Notes under the pieces: generated by a model
Seen by the model: the letters and a program-made list of their open reading frames with translations, nothing else
Told to the model about the DNA's origin: nothing
Database searches by the model: none
Made by a program: the position numbers and the translations under genes
Assembly (NCBI GenBank): GCA_020060765.1
Contig: JAGUZQ010000114.1
Span: 1 to 64,000, forward strand
Direction of reading: 5' to 3'
From: Planctomycetota bacterium
Lineage (GTDB): Bacteria; Planctomycetota; SZUA-567
Length of the DNA stretch: 64,000 nt
In this document: in pieces, positions 41,129-50,145 of the stretch
Numbering within the stretch: the stretch's first letter is position 1
How the letters are laid out: the number at the start of each line of letters is the position of its first letter

Positions 41129-41455
41129 AAGTCTCCGGTTTGCAGTCTCCAGTCGCCAGTTTTTTGAGCTGAAGGCTGAACGGCTGATGGCTTGCTTGTT
41201 GTTTTCAAACCTTCCGCGCGTCATTCCCGCGAAGGCGGGAATCCAGATGGGGAGCACTTTGCCATGCAGGCAGGCTTGGTGCTGACAAAAACTTCGCGTA
41301 GGTTTTAACAAAAAACGCTTTTATTTTTATCAGCCAACACCTCCTGGATTCCCGCCTTCGCGGGAATGACGGCGCAGAGAAAACCCATTCAATAAATATA
41401 TATGCTTCCGAATACCGACACTGGAGACTGTAAACTGGTGACTGGAGACTTTGCC
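41129..41455. repeat. Nested inverted-repeat element (contains MITE variant copy B)
   Basis: The outer arms are AGTCTCCAGTCGCCAG (about 41144-41160) and its reverse complement with one mismatch (about 41421-41450), each with a second related unit. Inside, at 41219-41371, lie the two opposed core palindromes GTCATTCCCGCGAAGGCGGG found in the MITE-like family, split by about 97 bp and lacking the TACGG ends. The whole 355-bp gap between purU and the DUF58 gene is filled by this structure; no gene is seen in it. Confidence 0.65.
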
Positions 41456-41479
41456 TGCGTCCCTTAAACCTACGAAAGC

Positions 41480-42388
41480 CTATTTCAAAACCCCGCCCTG
41501 CCGAAGCAGCGTCAGCACGAAATGCTCGAACGGCTTGGCTGTGTCGCACAGAATATGATTCATGCCGAGTTTTCCCGCCGCGCGGGAGATGCCTGCGATA
41601 TGTTCGCGCACCGATTCCCGGCAGGTTTCCGCTTCCCGCTCGGAAATAAACAATGAAAACTCCTCGCCGGTTTCCGCGTCTTCCAGCCGCGTGCTGCCGG
41701 AGAAAGAAGGAGACAACTCATCCGGCGTCAGCACCTGCAGGAGAGAGATTTCCTGTCTCGCCTTACGCAGAGACGAAAGCGCCTGCGGGATATTTTCGTC
41801 CCAGAAATCGGAAATAACAATCGTCGCGCCGGGGCGCTTGGGTTGCGACAGGAAAAATTGCGCGAACCGGTTCCAGTTTGCCACGTCGGTCGGGGGGGCG
41901 GTTTCGATCTGACCGAAAATTTCTCCTGTCGCCGCGCTGCCGCGCACCTGCCTGCCCAGAGGTTCGCCTGCGGCGGAAAACAGGCTGGCCGTATCGCCGG
42001 ACAGCAGCGCGATATACCCGGCAGCCGCCGCGAGGCGACAGGCAAACATTTCCTTTTCCGGAAACGCCGACACGCTGCGCGAGAGGTCGAGAACGAGATG
42101 GACATGCTTCTCCCGCTCCGCTCCGAAAATTTTCACAAACGTCTCGCCTGTGCGCGCGTATACGTTCCAGTCGAGGTCGCGCAGATCGTCGCCCTCGACG
42201 TAGCCGCGATGGTCGAGGAACTCGACCCGCCCCCCGCGCACAGTACCGGCACGGTTGGCGACGCCGCCGGAGGAAAACTTCCTGCCACTGGCCACAGACA
42301 GCGATTCCAGCCGTCGCAGAAAATCCGCGCTGAATCGAAGTTCGCGCAGTTTTTCGGTTCCCGCTTTGTTTTGGGAAAAGACCGGCAT
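41480..42388 (-). CDS. DUF58 / von Willebrand-A-like protein
   Basis: About 302 residues. It has the DUF58 hallmark GGRVEFLDHRGYVEGDDLRDLDW (RxYxxGDDxRxIDW in the family), KIFGAEREKHVHLVLDLSRS (the MIDAS-like D.S.S, here DLSRSVS) and the GATIVISDFWDEN strand. DUF58 genes usually accompany a MoxR-type ATPase and further vWA proteins in metal-chelatase-like or stress systems. None is in the window, though the upstream neighbour is interrupted by a repeat element. Start at ATG 42388 by family length; the ribosome site is weak, so it is uncertain. Confidence 0.8.
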   Translation of the reverse strand: MPVFSQNKAGTEKLRELRFSADFLRRLESLSVASGRKFSSGGVANRAGTVRGGRVEFLDHRGYVEGDDLRDLDWNVYARTGETFVKIFGAEREKHVHLVLDLSRSVSAFPEKEMFACRLAAAAGYIALLSGDTASLFSAAGEPLGRQVRGSAATGEIFGQIETAPPTDVANWNRFAQFFLSQPKRPGATIVISDFWDENIPQALSSLRKARQEISLLQVLTPDELSPSFSGSTRLEDAETGEEFSLFISEREAETCRESVREHIAGISRAAGKLGMNHILCDTAKPFEHFVLTLLRQGGVLK

Positions 42389-42463
42389 CGGGTCAATCCA
42401 GTTCTGTCTGGCGAAAATGCGATTTACGGAGCCCCGGAATAAGAGGGAGCGAAATCGGGGCAA

Positions 42464-42616
42464 TATGGTTTGATTAAGAAAAAACTTGTACCGTCATTCC
42501 CGCGGAGGCGGGAATCCTGGCGGTGTTGCGTACGGTTCCCCACTGGATTCCCGCCTCCGCGGGAATGACGCGCGAAACTTGAAGCCGAAAACAGTACGGT
42601 TTTTCCTTAAACGGTA
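42464..42616. repeat. MITE-like palindromic element, copy C
   Basis: 153 bp, ends TATGGTTTGATTAAGAAAA and (reverse complement) TACCGTTTAAGGAAAAA. The core palindromes carry GCGGAGGCGGG instead of GCGAAGGCGGG, and the change is mirrored in the second arm, showing compensatory variation. It sits between two same-strand genes and ends seven bases from the stop of the lipoprotein gene, so it probably splits an older operon. Confidence 0.75.
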
Positions 42617-42622
42617 TTGCCC

Positions 42623-43042
42623 TTAGTCCCTCCCATACATAAATTCCTTCGTCGTCCGTTCGCGGATGAAATTCTCGTCCATCCCGATTTCGCGCCAGAA
42701 GGAAATAATCCTGCCATAGTCCGGCGCGCCTTCGACTCCGGGCATGGGAATGCGGTCGATGCCGTGGTCGTGAGCGACTACCGCGAGGGCGTAACGTTGC
42801 AATTGCAGAAGCTCCAGCTTGCCCGGATTCAGTCCCGGCAAGGCATTGGACTGCTGGATCAGTTCCCGCCCTTCGCGCACAGAATTTTCGTCATTCCGCC
42901 GCAGCCCGCTGATGTATTTCTCCAGCGCCTCCGCGCGCGGGGAAAACTTCCACGCCTGCGCGCCAACGGTCGTTTCGCCGCAACCGCAGAGCGATAGCGT
43001 TGCGCAGATGAAAAAAACAGCGGTCGGAAAAACTATTCGCAT
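42623..43042 (-). CDS. Lipoprotein, unknown function
   Basis: About 139 residues. The ATG at 43042 yields MRIVFPTAVFFICATLSLCGC, a lipoprotein signal with the modified Cys in LSLCGC. The mature part is helical (RAEALEKYISGLRRNDENSV, LELLQLQRYALAVVAHDHGI) with no recognised domain. It overlaps the ketoacyl synthase stop by ten bases and has no strong ribosome site of its own, so translational coupling is likely. Confidence 0.65.
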   Translation of the reverse strand: MRIVFPTAVFFICATLSLCGCGETTVGAQAWKFSPRAEALEKYISGLRRNDENSVREGRELIQQSNALPGLNPGKLELLQLQRYALAVVAHDHGIDRIPMPGVEGAPDYGRIISFWREIGMDENFIRERTTKEFMYGRD

Positions 43043-44202
43043 TTGGCAAATACCAGTGACGCATTGGTGCCGCCTAGCCCATAGGAGTTGGTCATGGCAA
43101 ACGGGATTTCCCGCTCGCACTTTTTATCGAAACAGTAATCCAGGTCAAGCTCCGGGTCGCGCTCGTCGCAGTTTATTGTCGGCGGAACAATTCCTGACTC
43201 GACCGCGAGGCACGTTGCCACCGCCTCCAGCGCCCCCGCCGCGCCCATCGCGTGTCCGATCACGCTTTTGCTGGCGGTCAGCACCATTTCGTAAGCGTGC
43301 TGGCCAAAGACATTTTTGACTGCGGCGGTTTCTATCATGTCATTATAAGCGGTGCCGGTGGCGTGACAGTTCAGATGAATAATTTTTCCCGGTGAAACTT
43401 TTGCGTCGGCCAACGCCATGCGCATCACCGCCGCGATGCCGGAGCCGGTTTTTTCCGGCGCAGTCATGTGGAAAGCGTCGTTGTTGACGCCGCGCCCCAA
43501 GAGCCGCGCGCGGATTTTCGCGCCGCGCTCGCGCGCCGCCTCTTCGGTTTCCAGCAGCAAAATACCTGCGCCTTCGCTGAAAATGGTGCCGCCGCGCGTT
43601 TTCGCAAACGGGCGGATAGTATCTTTGCTGATCGCACGGAGCGCCGACAGACCGGCAAACGCTGATTCCGACAATTCGTCAAACCCGCCTGCGATTACCG
43701 CGTCAGCCCGCCCGGCGCGAAGCCATTCCAAAGCGGTGCCGATCGCTGCCGCGCCTGAAGCGCAGGATAGGCTAAGCACTGCCTCCGGTCCGGCGGACGG
43801 GATTTGCTCCCGGATGCGCCTGATGACATACTCGCCTGCATAGCGGGTGAGCGAAACCGCGCCGGCAGGATTCTCGTTCAGCGTGCGAAAGGACTTTTCC
43901 GCCTGTTCGATGCCGCTGAAATTGGTGCCGACACAGATGCCCAGCCGGATTCCCGCAAGAGTAATTCCGGCGTCGCGCACAGCTTCGGTCGCCGCCGCAA
44001 CCGCGAAAGCGACTGCCCGGTCAGGCGCGTCATCAAAGCCTGGAACTTCTCCCCCGAGATTGTTGCGATAGGGCGAGGCGTCGAAACGGGTAACCGGGCG
44101 CAGCGCGCAGTTCCCGGCAACCAGATCGCGCCAGAAAATCTCCGCTCCCGTTCCGCAGGGCGAAACCGCTCCCACTCCCGTCACCACGATTGATAATGCC
44201 AT
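43033..44202 (-). CDS. Beta-ketoacyl-ACP synthase (KAS II / FabF-like)
   Basis: A 389-residue condensing enzyme. The catalytic Cys147 lies in LSLSCASGAAA, and the two His are in NCHATGTAYND and SVIGHAMGAAG. The C-terminal TNSYGLGGTNASLV is the usual glycine-rich end. It is a bit shorter than FabF (about 412), and ACP, FabG and FabD genes are not nearby. It may serve a dedicated lipid or polyketide-like product rather than bulk fatty-acid synthesis. It lies 31 bp after frr in the same run of genes. Confidence 0.88.
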   Translation of the reverse strand: MALSIVVTGVGAVSPCGTGAEIFWRDLVAGNCALRPVTRFDASPYRNNLGGEVPGFDDAPDRAVAFAVAAATEAVRDAGITLAGIRLGICVGTNFSGIEQAEKSFRTLNENPAGAVSLTRYAGEYVIRRIREQIPSAGPEAVLSLSCASGAAAIGTALEWLRAGRADAVIAGGFDELSESAFAGLSALRAISKDTIRPFAKTRGGTIFSEGAGILLLETEEAARERGAKIRARLLGRGVNNDAFHMTAPEKTGSGIAAVMRMALADAKVSPGKIIHLNCHATGTAYNDMIETAAVKNVFGQHAYEMVLTASKSVIGHAMGAAGALEAVATCLAVESGIVPPTINCDERDPELDLDYCFDKKCEREIPFAMTNSYGLGGTNASLVFAKCE

Positions 44203-44233
44203 ATCTGCCTTTCGCTAAACCGGGTGCGCGTGG

Positions 44234-44794
44234 TCAGATTTCCATGATTTCCGCGGACTTCCGCTCTACTTCCGCATCGACGCTTTTCTCGTATTTCTTA
44301 ACCAGCTCCTGCACGTCATCTTTCAATTTTTTCAGATCGTCCTCGGTGATGACTTTTCCCTTCTGCAGGGTCTCCAGATCCTTCAGTCCGTCGCGACGCG
44401 AGTTGCGGATGGAAATCTTGCCGTCCTCGCCCTTTGCCTTGACCTCCTTAGCCAGTTTCTTGCGGCGTTCCTCGGTGGGCGGCGGAAAGCTCAGGCGCAG
44501 CAGTTTGCCATCGTTCTGCGGGGTCACGCCCAGATCACTGGCGAGCAAGGCTTTTTCGACATCTTTCAGAATCCCGGGGTCGAAGGGCTTGATCATCAAC
44601 TGCCGCGCTTCGGGCACAGAGATCGTGCCGCACTGTTTCAGCAGCATTTCCGAACCGTAGGCGTTGACCCGGATATTTTCCACCAGCGCCGGAGTGGCGC
44701 GCCCGGTGCGGATCATGCGGAATTCCTTGCCGAGGTGAGCAATAGCCTTTTCCATATTGTCCTCGATCATCAACATTACATCGTCTGCGGACAT
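44234..44794 (-). CDS. frr: Ribosome recycling factor
   Basis: About 186 residues, standard RRF length. MIEDNMEKAIAHLGKEFRMI, RTGRATPALVENIRV, GTISVPEARQLMIKPFDP and the C-terminal coiled-coil KKLKDDVQELVKKYEKSVDA are all typical. It splits post-termination ribosomes with EF-G. The start at 44794 has TCAGGAGAAAAG in front; in-frame codons further upstream overlap the hydrolase gene and are not RRF-like. pyrH and tsf, its usual neighbours, are absent. Confidence 0.95.
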   Translation of the reverse strand: MSADDVMLMIEDNMEKAIAHLGKEFRMIRTGRATPALVENIRVNAYGSEMLLKQCGTISVPEARQLMIKPFDPGILKDVEKALLASDLGVTPQNDGKLLRLSFPPPTEERRKKLAKEVKAKGEDGKISIRNSRRDGLKDLETLQKGKVITEDDLKKLKDDVQELVKKYEKSVDAEVERKSAEIMEI

Positions 44795-44852
44795 AAACTT
44801 TTCTCCTGATAAATTGCCGTAAAATTCAATATGTGCGATTTTCCATATAAAC

Positions 44853-45848
44853 TCAGCGCCCGTCAAGAGGCGTTTGGGACGGGGAGGCCGACAACTTTCC
44901 CAGCAGGCGGAAGACGGCCTCGTGTCCCGCCGGGGAAAAGTGCATCGCATCGGCGGTTAGATAATAGCTTTTGGAATCCTTTCCGGTTTCGCGGAAATAA
45001 TCGCGCGCGTCGATGACGTTTACGCCAAGTTTTTTCAGGTGCGCGGCCAGCAGGTTCTGCGGAGTAAAATTTTCTTCCGACGGCAATCGCACCTGGTATT
45101 CATAAGGCAGCAGCACAACTGTCAGCGGCGCGATGCTTCGCGACAGGGAGACTATCTCGTCGAGAATCGGCAAGGCCGCGCGGTATTGCTCCCCGGTTTC
45201 GACATAGAGCGCACGGTCGTTTTCAAAAAACGCTTTCTGCCGGTCAGCAAACAGATGCTTGGTAAACATGTACAGCCGCGAATGCGATTTGAGAAATTCA
45301 AATGAGGAAGCAACCGCGCCCTCCGGTGGCGGCAGAATCGCAGGATAGCCGTAGATGTCATTCAAACAGTAGAACAGAATAATTCTTTCCGGCATTTTTT
45401 CTTTTTTGGCGAATTCGCGCAGCACGTCGCGGTAGGACGGCAGGGAATACGAAATCACGGCGGCGTTGACGATTTTGATTTCGGGCAGGGCTTTCTGCAG
45501 TTTTCCCGCGAAGGTATCCTCTGCCTTCACCCCAACCCCGAACGCCACCGAATCGCCCAGCAGCAACCAGTATTTGTCGGCCTGCGCCGAACCGGAGAGG
45601 TCGCGGAAGCCGTCCGCGTCGGTGCGCACGGTCTGGCCGAAACATTCTCCGGCGTGATTTTTCTTCAACCCGAAAGTTTCGCCGAACGCTCCCGGCTCCA
45701 GCAGGCCGGAGTCGGTCGATTGCACGTTTACGTCGCAGAAAATGCGTACCAGAATTTCCGGCACCGCCAGCAGCAGCGCAAACACCAGCAGGCTGAACAA
45801 CAGGGGCAGCAGTCGTTTGGCGAAAGGCTTGCGCGTCTGGCCGGTCAT
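44853..45848 (-). CDS. Membrane-anchored SGNH/GDSL hydrolase
   Basis: About 331 residues. An N-terminal membrane anchor (LLPLLFSLLVFALLLAVPEI) is followed by an extracytoplasmic SGNH domain: block I with the nucleophile LLLGDSVAFGVGV, an Asn block in YCLNDIYG and the Asp-His block DAMHFSPAGHE. Likely an esterase acting on acylated envelope glycans or lipids. Its ATG overlaps the FapA stop by four bases (ATGA), so the two are coupled, an unusual pairing. Confidence 0.82.
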   Translation of the reverse strand: MTGQTRKPFAKRLLPLLFSLLVFALLLAVPEILVRIFCDVNVQSTDSGLLEPGAFGETFGLKKNHAGECFGQTVRTDADGFRDLSGSAQADKYWLLLGDSVAFGVGVKAEDTFAGKLQKALPEIKIVNAAVISYSLPSYRDVLREFAKKEKMPERIILFYCLNDIYGYPAILPPPEGAVASSFEFLKSHSRLYMFTKHLFADRQKAFFENDRALYVETGEQYRAALPILDEIVSLSRSIAPLTVVLLPYEYQVRLPSEENFTPQNLLAAHLKKLGVNVIDARDYFRETGKDSKSYYLTADAMHFSPAGHEAVFRLLGKLSASPSQTPLDGR

Positions 45849-47860
45849 AACGGAGCCCATTTGATGCTGTCGGTCTTTTCGTCGTAGTAGAGCTGGCTGG
45901 CGGAGATGGCGTGCTCGATGCTCAGGTGGCAGCCGTGGAATTCCACCACCACGCCGGGGTGGATGACACCGGTGATCTTGATGCGGGATTTTACCTGTTT
46001 GCGCATTTCCGCCTTTTCCTTATCGATGAACTCCTCGATCTCCTTCAGTCGCTGGCGGGCGGCGATGCGAGCCTTGAGCACCTCGGCGACTGACTTGCGC
46101 CTGTCCGGCGGAGTGCGCAGCAGCACCGCGCGCACATCGCCGGTGCCGATGACCTTGTCGATTTTGTGTACCGTCATCTCGCAGGAGAGTTTTTCCGCGA
46201 TCAGCTTTTCCTGTTTGTGTGGCGGCAGGCCGATAATCAGCACAGTCCTGATATTCAATTCTGAACCGACTTCCTTGGCCTCGATACCTCCACCGCAGCG
46301 GAGCACACCGCCCTGAATCCGGCCTTTGCCCTCGGTGACCACAATCATGTTTTGCGCCGTGACAAGGCAGTTGCTGAGGTCGTTATCGACGAAAACGTCG
46401 TGACCAGCGTCGATGGTGGCGTTCTGTGCGAAGTGGGCGCGGACGTTGCCGCCGGCTTTAATAAAGCCGGTCTCACCCATCACCACGCCATGCTTGACTT
46501 CGACGTCGCCCCGCGCCTCGATCCGGGCGTCCTCAATCGATTCCTGCACCAGGAGGTTGCCCGCGGAGACGACTGTGAAACCGGAGCGGATGTTGCCGGT
46601 GATGCTGATGGAACCTTCCTCCATGCGGATATTGCCGGTGGAAAAATCGATGTCGCTGTTTATCTCCACCACGCTGCTGACGGAGATGGTTCCGTCCGAG
46701 AACAGGATCATCCCTGGCGCGATGGCGACGAATTCGCCGCGTTCGGATTTAAACTCGACATTCTCCCCCGCCTGCGCCGAGGCAGGCGCGCCGTCGCGGG
46801 CGAGAATGGGGGCGCCAAAAACGTCTGTCCCCGGCACGCCTTTTTTTGGCGGCAGCAACACCGCCAGCCGGTCTCCCGCGTGAACGGTGTGGATAGCGCC
46901 GCGCTCGTAATAGTTGATGCTGCCGTCGGCCTCTTCCTGGCCTATGGATTTGTCGAGAGCCACTTCCAGTTTCAACTCTCCGTCGGCCCCGTCGACCGGG
47001 GGGACGCCCTTGGCGACCAGCACCTTGTCCACAGGCTTGCCGGTTTCCTTCGCCTTGGCGATACCGGCGCTGATGGCTTCGAGATCCACCTGCGCGACGA
47101 TGCCCGCTTTTTCGACAGCGGAATGGATTTTGAAAGGTGTGATCTCGCCGCCGGAAAAATCTTTGGGATAGACGCAGGCGAAGGCTTGCAACCCGTCCTG
47201 CGAAGCCGTGATCAGGGGGCGCATCTGCACCCGGTTGCTGATGACCTGCGCCAGGCCGTAGACTTCCGCAAAGACGTTGCCGTTTTCATCGGCGCGACAG
47301 CCTTCCTGCGCGACAACGGCGATGTCCTTGGCCTTGTCCTTGCCGGGAGGCTTGATCTCCCGTCCGTCCACAGTCTTGCCGGACTTGGGCTGCTGGGCGG
47401 GAATCTTGCTGGCGATAGGCATCCCCGGCAGCAGCGGCTTAGACAGGTCGCCCAGGAGTTTCAGGAACGAGTCTGTGCCTTGCTCCGGCACCTCTCCCCG
47501 CACCAGCGCCATACCGCGCGCGTCCTCGTTCTTGTTGATTCTGCCGAGAATTTTTTCGAGTTGCGTCTGGACAGGAGTAACGGTTACGCCCATCTCCTGC
47601 AGCGCGGTCGCGATTTGGCTGGAAGTCAGGGGCTGGCCGGTTCCTTTCGGCGGAGCGCAGGAAATGACGGAAACCTGCACGCCGTCGGCGGAGATTTCCA
47701 TTTCGATTTCCGCGTCGGCGTTTTTGAGAGAAACGGAGTAGGCGTCTTCCTTGACTCCGTCGAGCAGGAGGTTGTCTTCCGTAGTTTCCAGCATCCCGGC
47801 CGCAACGCGTAATGCTTCCGGCTCCGAGTCGGCATGAACTGTGATTTCACGCTTACGCAC
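45845..47860 (-). CDS. FapA / DUF342-family protein
   Basis: A 671-residue protein. The N-terminal part (KREITVHADSEPEALRVAAG) resembles the Jag-N-type domain seen in many DUF342 proteins. The central part contains the long parallel beta-helix with polar repeats (SITGNIRSGFTVVSAGNLLV, ARIEARGDVEVKHGVV, GFIKAGGNVRAHFAQNATID). The C-terminus is a coiled coil (RQRLKEIEEFIDKEKAEMRK) with a beta cap. DUF342 proteins are described as cytoplasmic polymer-forming or signalling scaffolds; the role is not settled. It starts at GTG 47860, with GGGGG upstream. Confidence 0.85.
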   Translation of the reverse strand: MRKREITVHADSEPEALRVAAGMLETTEDNLLLDGVKEDAYSVSLKNADAEIEMEISADGVQVSVISCAPPKGTGQPLTSSQIATALQEMGVTVTPVQTQLEKILGRINKNEDARGMALVRGEVPEQGTDSFLKLLGDLSKPLLPGMPIASKIPAQQPKSGKTVDGREIKPPGKDKAKDIAVVAQEGCRADENGNVFAEVYGLAQVISNRVQMRPLITASQDGLQAFACVYPKDFSGGEITPFKIHSAVEKAGIVAQVDLEAISAGIAKAKETGKPVDKVLVAKGVPPVDGADGELKLEVALDKSIGQEEADGSINYYERGAIHTVHAGDRLAVLLPPKKGVPGTDVFGAPILARDGAPASAQAGENVEFKSERGEFVAIAPGMILFSDGTISVSSVVEINSDIDFSTGNIRMEEGSISITGNIRSGFTVVSAGNLLVQESIEDARIEARGDVEVKHGVVMGETGFIKAGGNVRAHFAQNATIDAGHDVFVDNDLSNCLVTAQNMIVVTEGKGRIQGGVLRCGGGIEAKEVGSELNIRTVLIIGLPPHKQEKLIAEKLSCEMTVHKIDKVIGTGDVRAVLLRTPPDRRKSVAEVLKARIAARQRLKEIEEFIDKEKAEMRKQVKSRIKITGVIHPGVVVEFHGCHLSIEHAISASQLYYDEKTDSIKWAPL

Positions 47861-47926
47861 GGATTGCCCCCAGGGAAAATCGCTGATAAAAACTGCCGCC
47901 TTGCCGGAATTATTGCTTTGAAGATA

Positions 47927-49243
47927 TTACGCCAAAAGCTCGGGTTTTTCCAGCAGCATTTTGACCTGCCCGTTGAATTTCGCCGCCAGCACCCCGTCCA
48001 GCACGCGGTGGTCGCTGGAGAGGGTGATCTTCATCACGGGGCGCAGGGCGAGTTCCTTGTTGAAAACGCAGGGAGCGTCGGCGATTTTACCGACCGCGAG
48101 AATCGCCGCTTCGCCGGGGTTGATGATCGCGGTGAACTGATCGACCTCGAAGGTACCGAGGTTGGAGACGCTGAAAACGCCACCGGTGTAGTCGTCGGTG
48201 GTGAGCTGTTTGTTGCGGGCTTTTTCGATCAGGGAGCGGGTATCTTCCGCCAGGGCCGACAGCGGTTTCCGGTCGGCGTCCCGCACCACCGGCACCACCA
48301 GTCCGTCTTCCCCGACCGCAACCGCGAAGCCCACGTGCATCCGGTCACGCTCGACGTAGCCTGCGGGAGTGTAGACCGATGCCATGCGGGGGAACTTGCG
48401 CAGCGCCAGCGCGCAGGCTTTAATAATCATATCATTTACCGAAACCCTGATTTTCTCGCCCTTGAGCCGCTTGCGGTAATCGAGAGCCTCGCCCATGTCG
48501 ATGGCGGTGGTGATGTAGAAATGCGGGGCGTTACGGGTGCTCAACGCCATACGCTTGGCGATGATAGTGCGCATCAGGCTCATCCGCTGCGGAATTCCGC
48601 CGCTGCAGGACGGCGCAGCCTCAGCCATTTCGGCAGTGATTTTCTCCTCGGTGTTGCCGAGAAAAAACCTCAGATCCACGTTTCGCGCCCGGCAGACCTG
48701 CCGCGCCAGCGGCGTGAGGCGCAAATCACGGGTCGCTTCGAGATATTCCCTGATGTCTTTTACCTGCACCTGGCCGTCGACACCGGAGCCGTCAAGAGGA
48801 AGAATCGAAATGTCATATTCGGTGGCTAGTTGCAGCGCTTCCTCGGTCGCGTTTTTCACGCCGGGGCTGAGCATCCCCGCTTCCAGCGGGATATGCGGCA
48901 CGTCCTCGGCATAGACCGGCAGATCGCCCGCGCCAGGAGTAACCGAGACGGTGGGACTGTCGCTCGTTGCTGGCGGAGACAGCAGAATAGCCGGGATTTT
49001 CTCGTCGGCGTCAGCGATGATCGCGACCGGTTCGCCGACCTTTACCGACTGCCCTTCATTAACCAGGAGTGCGCGCAAGACTCCGCTGAACGGGCTGGTC
49101 ACCTCAAGCGTGACCTTGTGCGTGGTGATTTCGCACAACGGCTGACCGGCCTCCACCTGTTCCCCCACCTTGACGTTCCACAAGGCGATCATGGCTTCGT
49201 GCATGGTCTTGGCCAGTTGAGGCAGCAAAACCCGTTCAATCAT
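47927..49243 (-). CDS. Dihydrolipoamide acyltransferase (E2) of a 2-oxoacid dehydrogenase
   Basis: A 438-residue E2. The lipoyl domain (1-75) carries the modifiable Lys43 in EITTHKVTLEV, the E3/E1-binding peripheral domain follows at about 140-175, and the catalytic chloramphenicol-acetyltransferase-like domain is last, with the HxxxDG signature in SSDHRVLDG. The lipoyl turn reads THKV where ETDKA is usual. No E1 or E3 gene is in the window, so the complex is either encoded elsewhere or this is a stand-alone acyltransferase. It is 10 bp past the NAD(P)HX dehydratase stop in the same operon. Confidence 0.9.
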   Translation of the reverse strand: MIERVLLPQLAKTMHEAMIALWNVKVGEQVEAGQPLCEITTHKVTLEVTSPFSGVLRALLVNEGQSVKVGEPVAIIADADEKIPAILLSPPATSDSPTVSVTPGAGDLPVYAEDVPHIPLEAGMLSPGVKNATEEALQLATEYDISILPLDGSGVDGQVQVKDIREYLEATRDLRLTPLARQVCRARNVDLRFFLGNTEEKITAEMAEAAPSCSGGIPQRMSLMRTIIAKRMALSTRNAPHFYITTAIDMGEALDYRKRLKGEKIRVSVNDMIIKACALALRKFPRMASVYTPAGYVERDRMHVGFAVAVGEDGLVVPVVRDADRKPLSALAEDTRSLIEKARNKQLTTDDYTGGVFSVSNLGTFEVDQFTAIINPGEAAILAVGKIADAPCVFNKELALRPVMKITLSSDHRVLDGVLAAKFNGQVKMLLEKPELLA

Positions 49244-49253
49244 GCGGCTGCTC

Positions 49254-50111
49254 CTATTCCTGTGCGGCGTGGCTGAGAAAAGCGTCGGGCAGCGATTCGA
49301 GAATATCGCTGGCGATCAGGCTGTGCTCGCCCATCGTCTCCGCCGCGAAGTCGCCGGCCAGTCCGTGCAGATGCGCGCCCAGCCGCGCCGCCTCAAGCGC
49401 TGTCAGTCCCTGCGCGGCGAGAGCGGCGATTATTCCGGCCAGCACGTCGCCGGAACCGGCAGTCGCCATGCCGGGGTTGCCGGTCTGGTTGATATACGTT
49501 TCCTTCCCGTCGGTGATGATCGAGTTCTTTCCTTTCAGCAGCACAACCGCGCCTGACTGCTGCGCGTATTTTTTGGCAAAGCTTTCCCGGTTTTCCTGCA
49601 CCTGTTCCACGCTTTTGCCGATCAGGCGGGAAAACTCTCCCGGATGCGGCGTGATGATGGTCGGCTTTTTCCGGCTGCGGATCAGTTTCCAATCCTTGCC
49701 CACCGCCGTCAGCGCACCCGCGTCCAGCACCAGCGTCGCGCCGATTTCCGGCACCAGCAGGCGCAGCAATTCACCGGTCTCCCCCGCCACCGGCAGCCCC
49801 GGCCCCAGCACCACCGCGTCCACCTCGTGCGCGGCTTCGATAATGTATTCCCGCGAATCGACGCCTGGCGACTGGCCGTTGGTTTCTGGTACCGGCATGG
49901 TGATGACTTCCACCGCCATTATTTCCGCAATCATGTTCAGGCTTTTGGGCACGGCCCAGGTGACAAGCCCCGCGCCGCTGCGCAGAGCCGCCATGCTGCA
50001 CAATACGCCTGCCCCGGTCATGCCGGTGCTGCCCGCGACCACCAGTACCCGCCCGCAGTCGCCCTTGTGCGCGTCTTCGCGCCGCGCAGGCAGTTTCGGA
50101 AGTTCCGACAT
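49254..50111 (-). CDS. nnrD: ADP-dependent NAD(P)H-hydrate dehydratase
   Basis: About 285 residues of the ribokinase-like NnrD/YjeF-C family that repairs hydrated NAD(P)H. GRVLVVAGSTGMTGAGVLCS, VLGPGLP, TPHPGEFSRLIGK, LLKGKNSIITDG and AGSGDVLAGIIAAL (the catalytic Asp loop) are all present. The epimerase half found in fused homologues is missing. The start at 50111 is preceded by GGGGGAGAAAATC. It lies 34 bp after larB. Confidence 0.92.
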   Translation of the reverse strand: MSELPKLPARREDAHKGDCGRVLVVAGSTGMTGAGVLCSMAALRSGAGLVTWAVPKSLNMIAEIMAVEVITMPVPETNGQSPGVDSREYIIEAAHEVDAVVLGPGLPVAGETGELLRLLVPEIGATLVLDAGALTAVGKDWKLIRSRKKPTIITPHPGEFSRLIGKSVEQVQENRESFAKKYAQQSGAVVLLKGKNSIITDGKETYINQTGNPGMATAGSGDVLAGIIAALAAQGLTALEAARLGAHLHGLAGDFAAETMGEHSLIASDILESLPDAFLSHAAQE

Positions 50112-50145
50112 GATTTTCTCCCCCAGTAATATTGTGTCACGCTTA

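Noticed and set aside
46352-47812. 486-codon plus-strand frame antisense to the DUF342 gene
   Set aside because: A shadow of the FapA-like gene, with no independent support.
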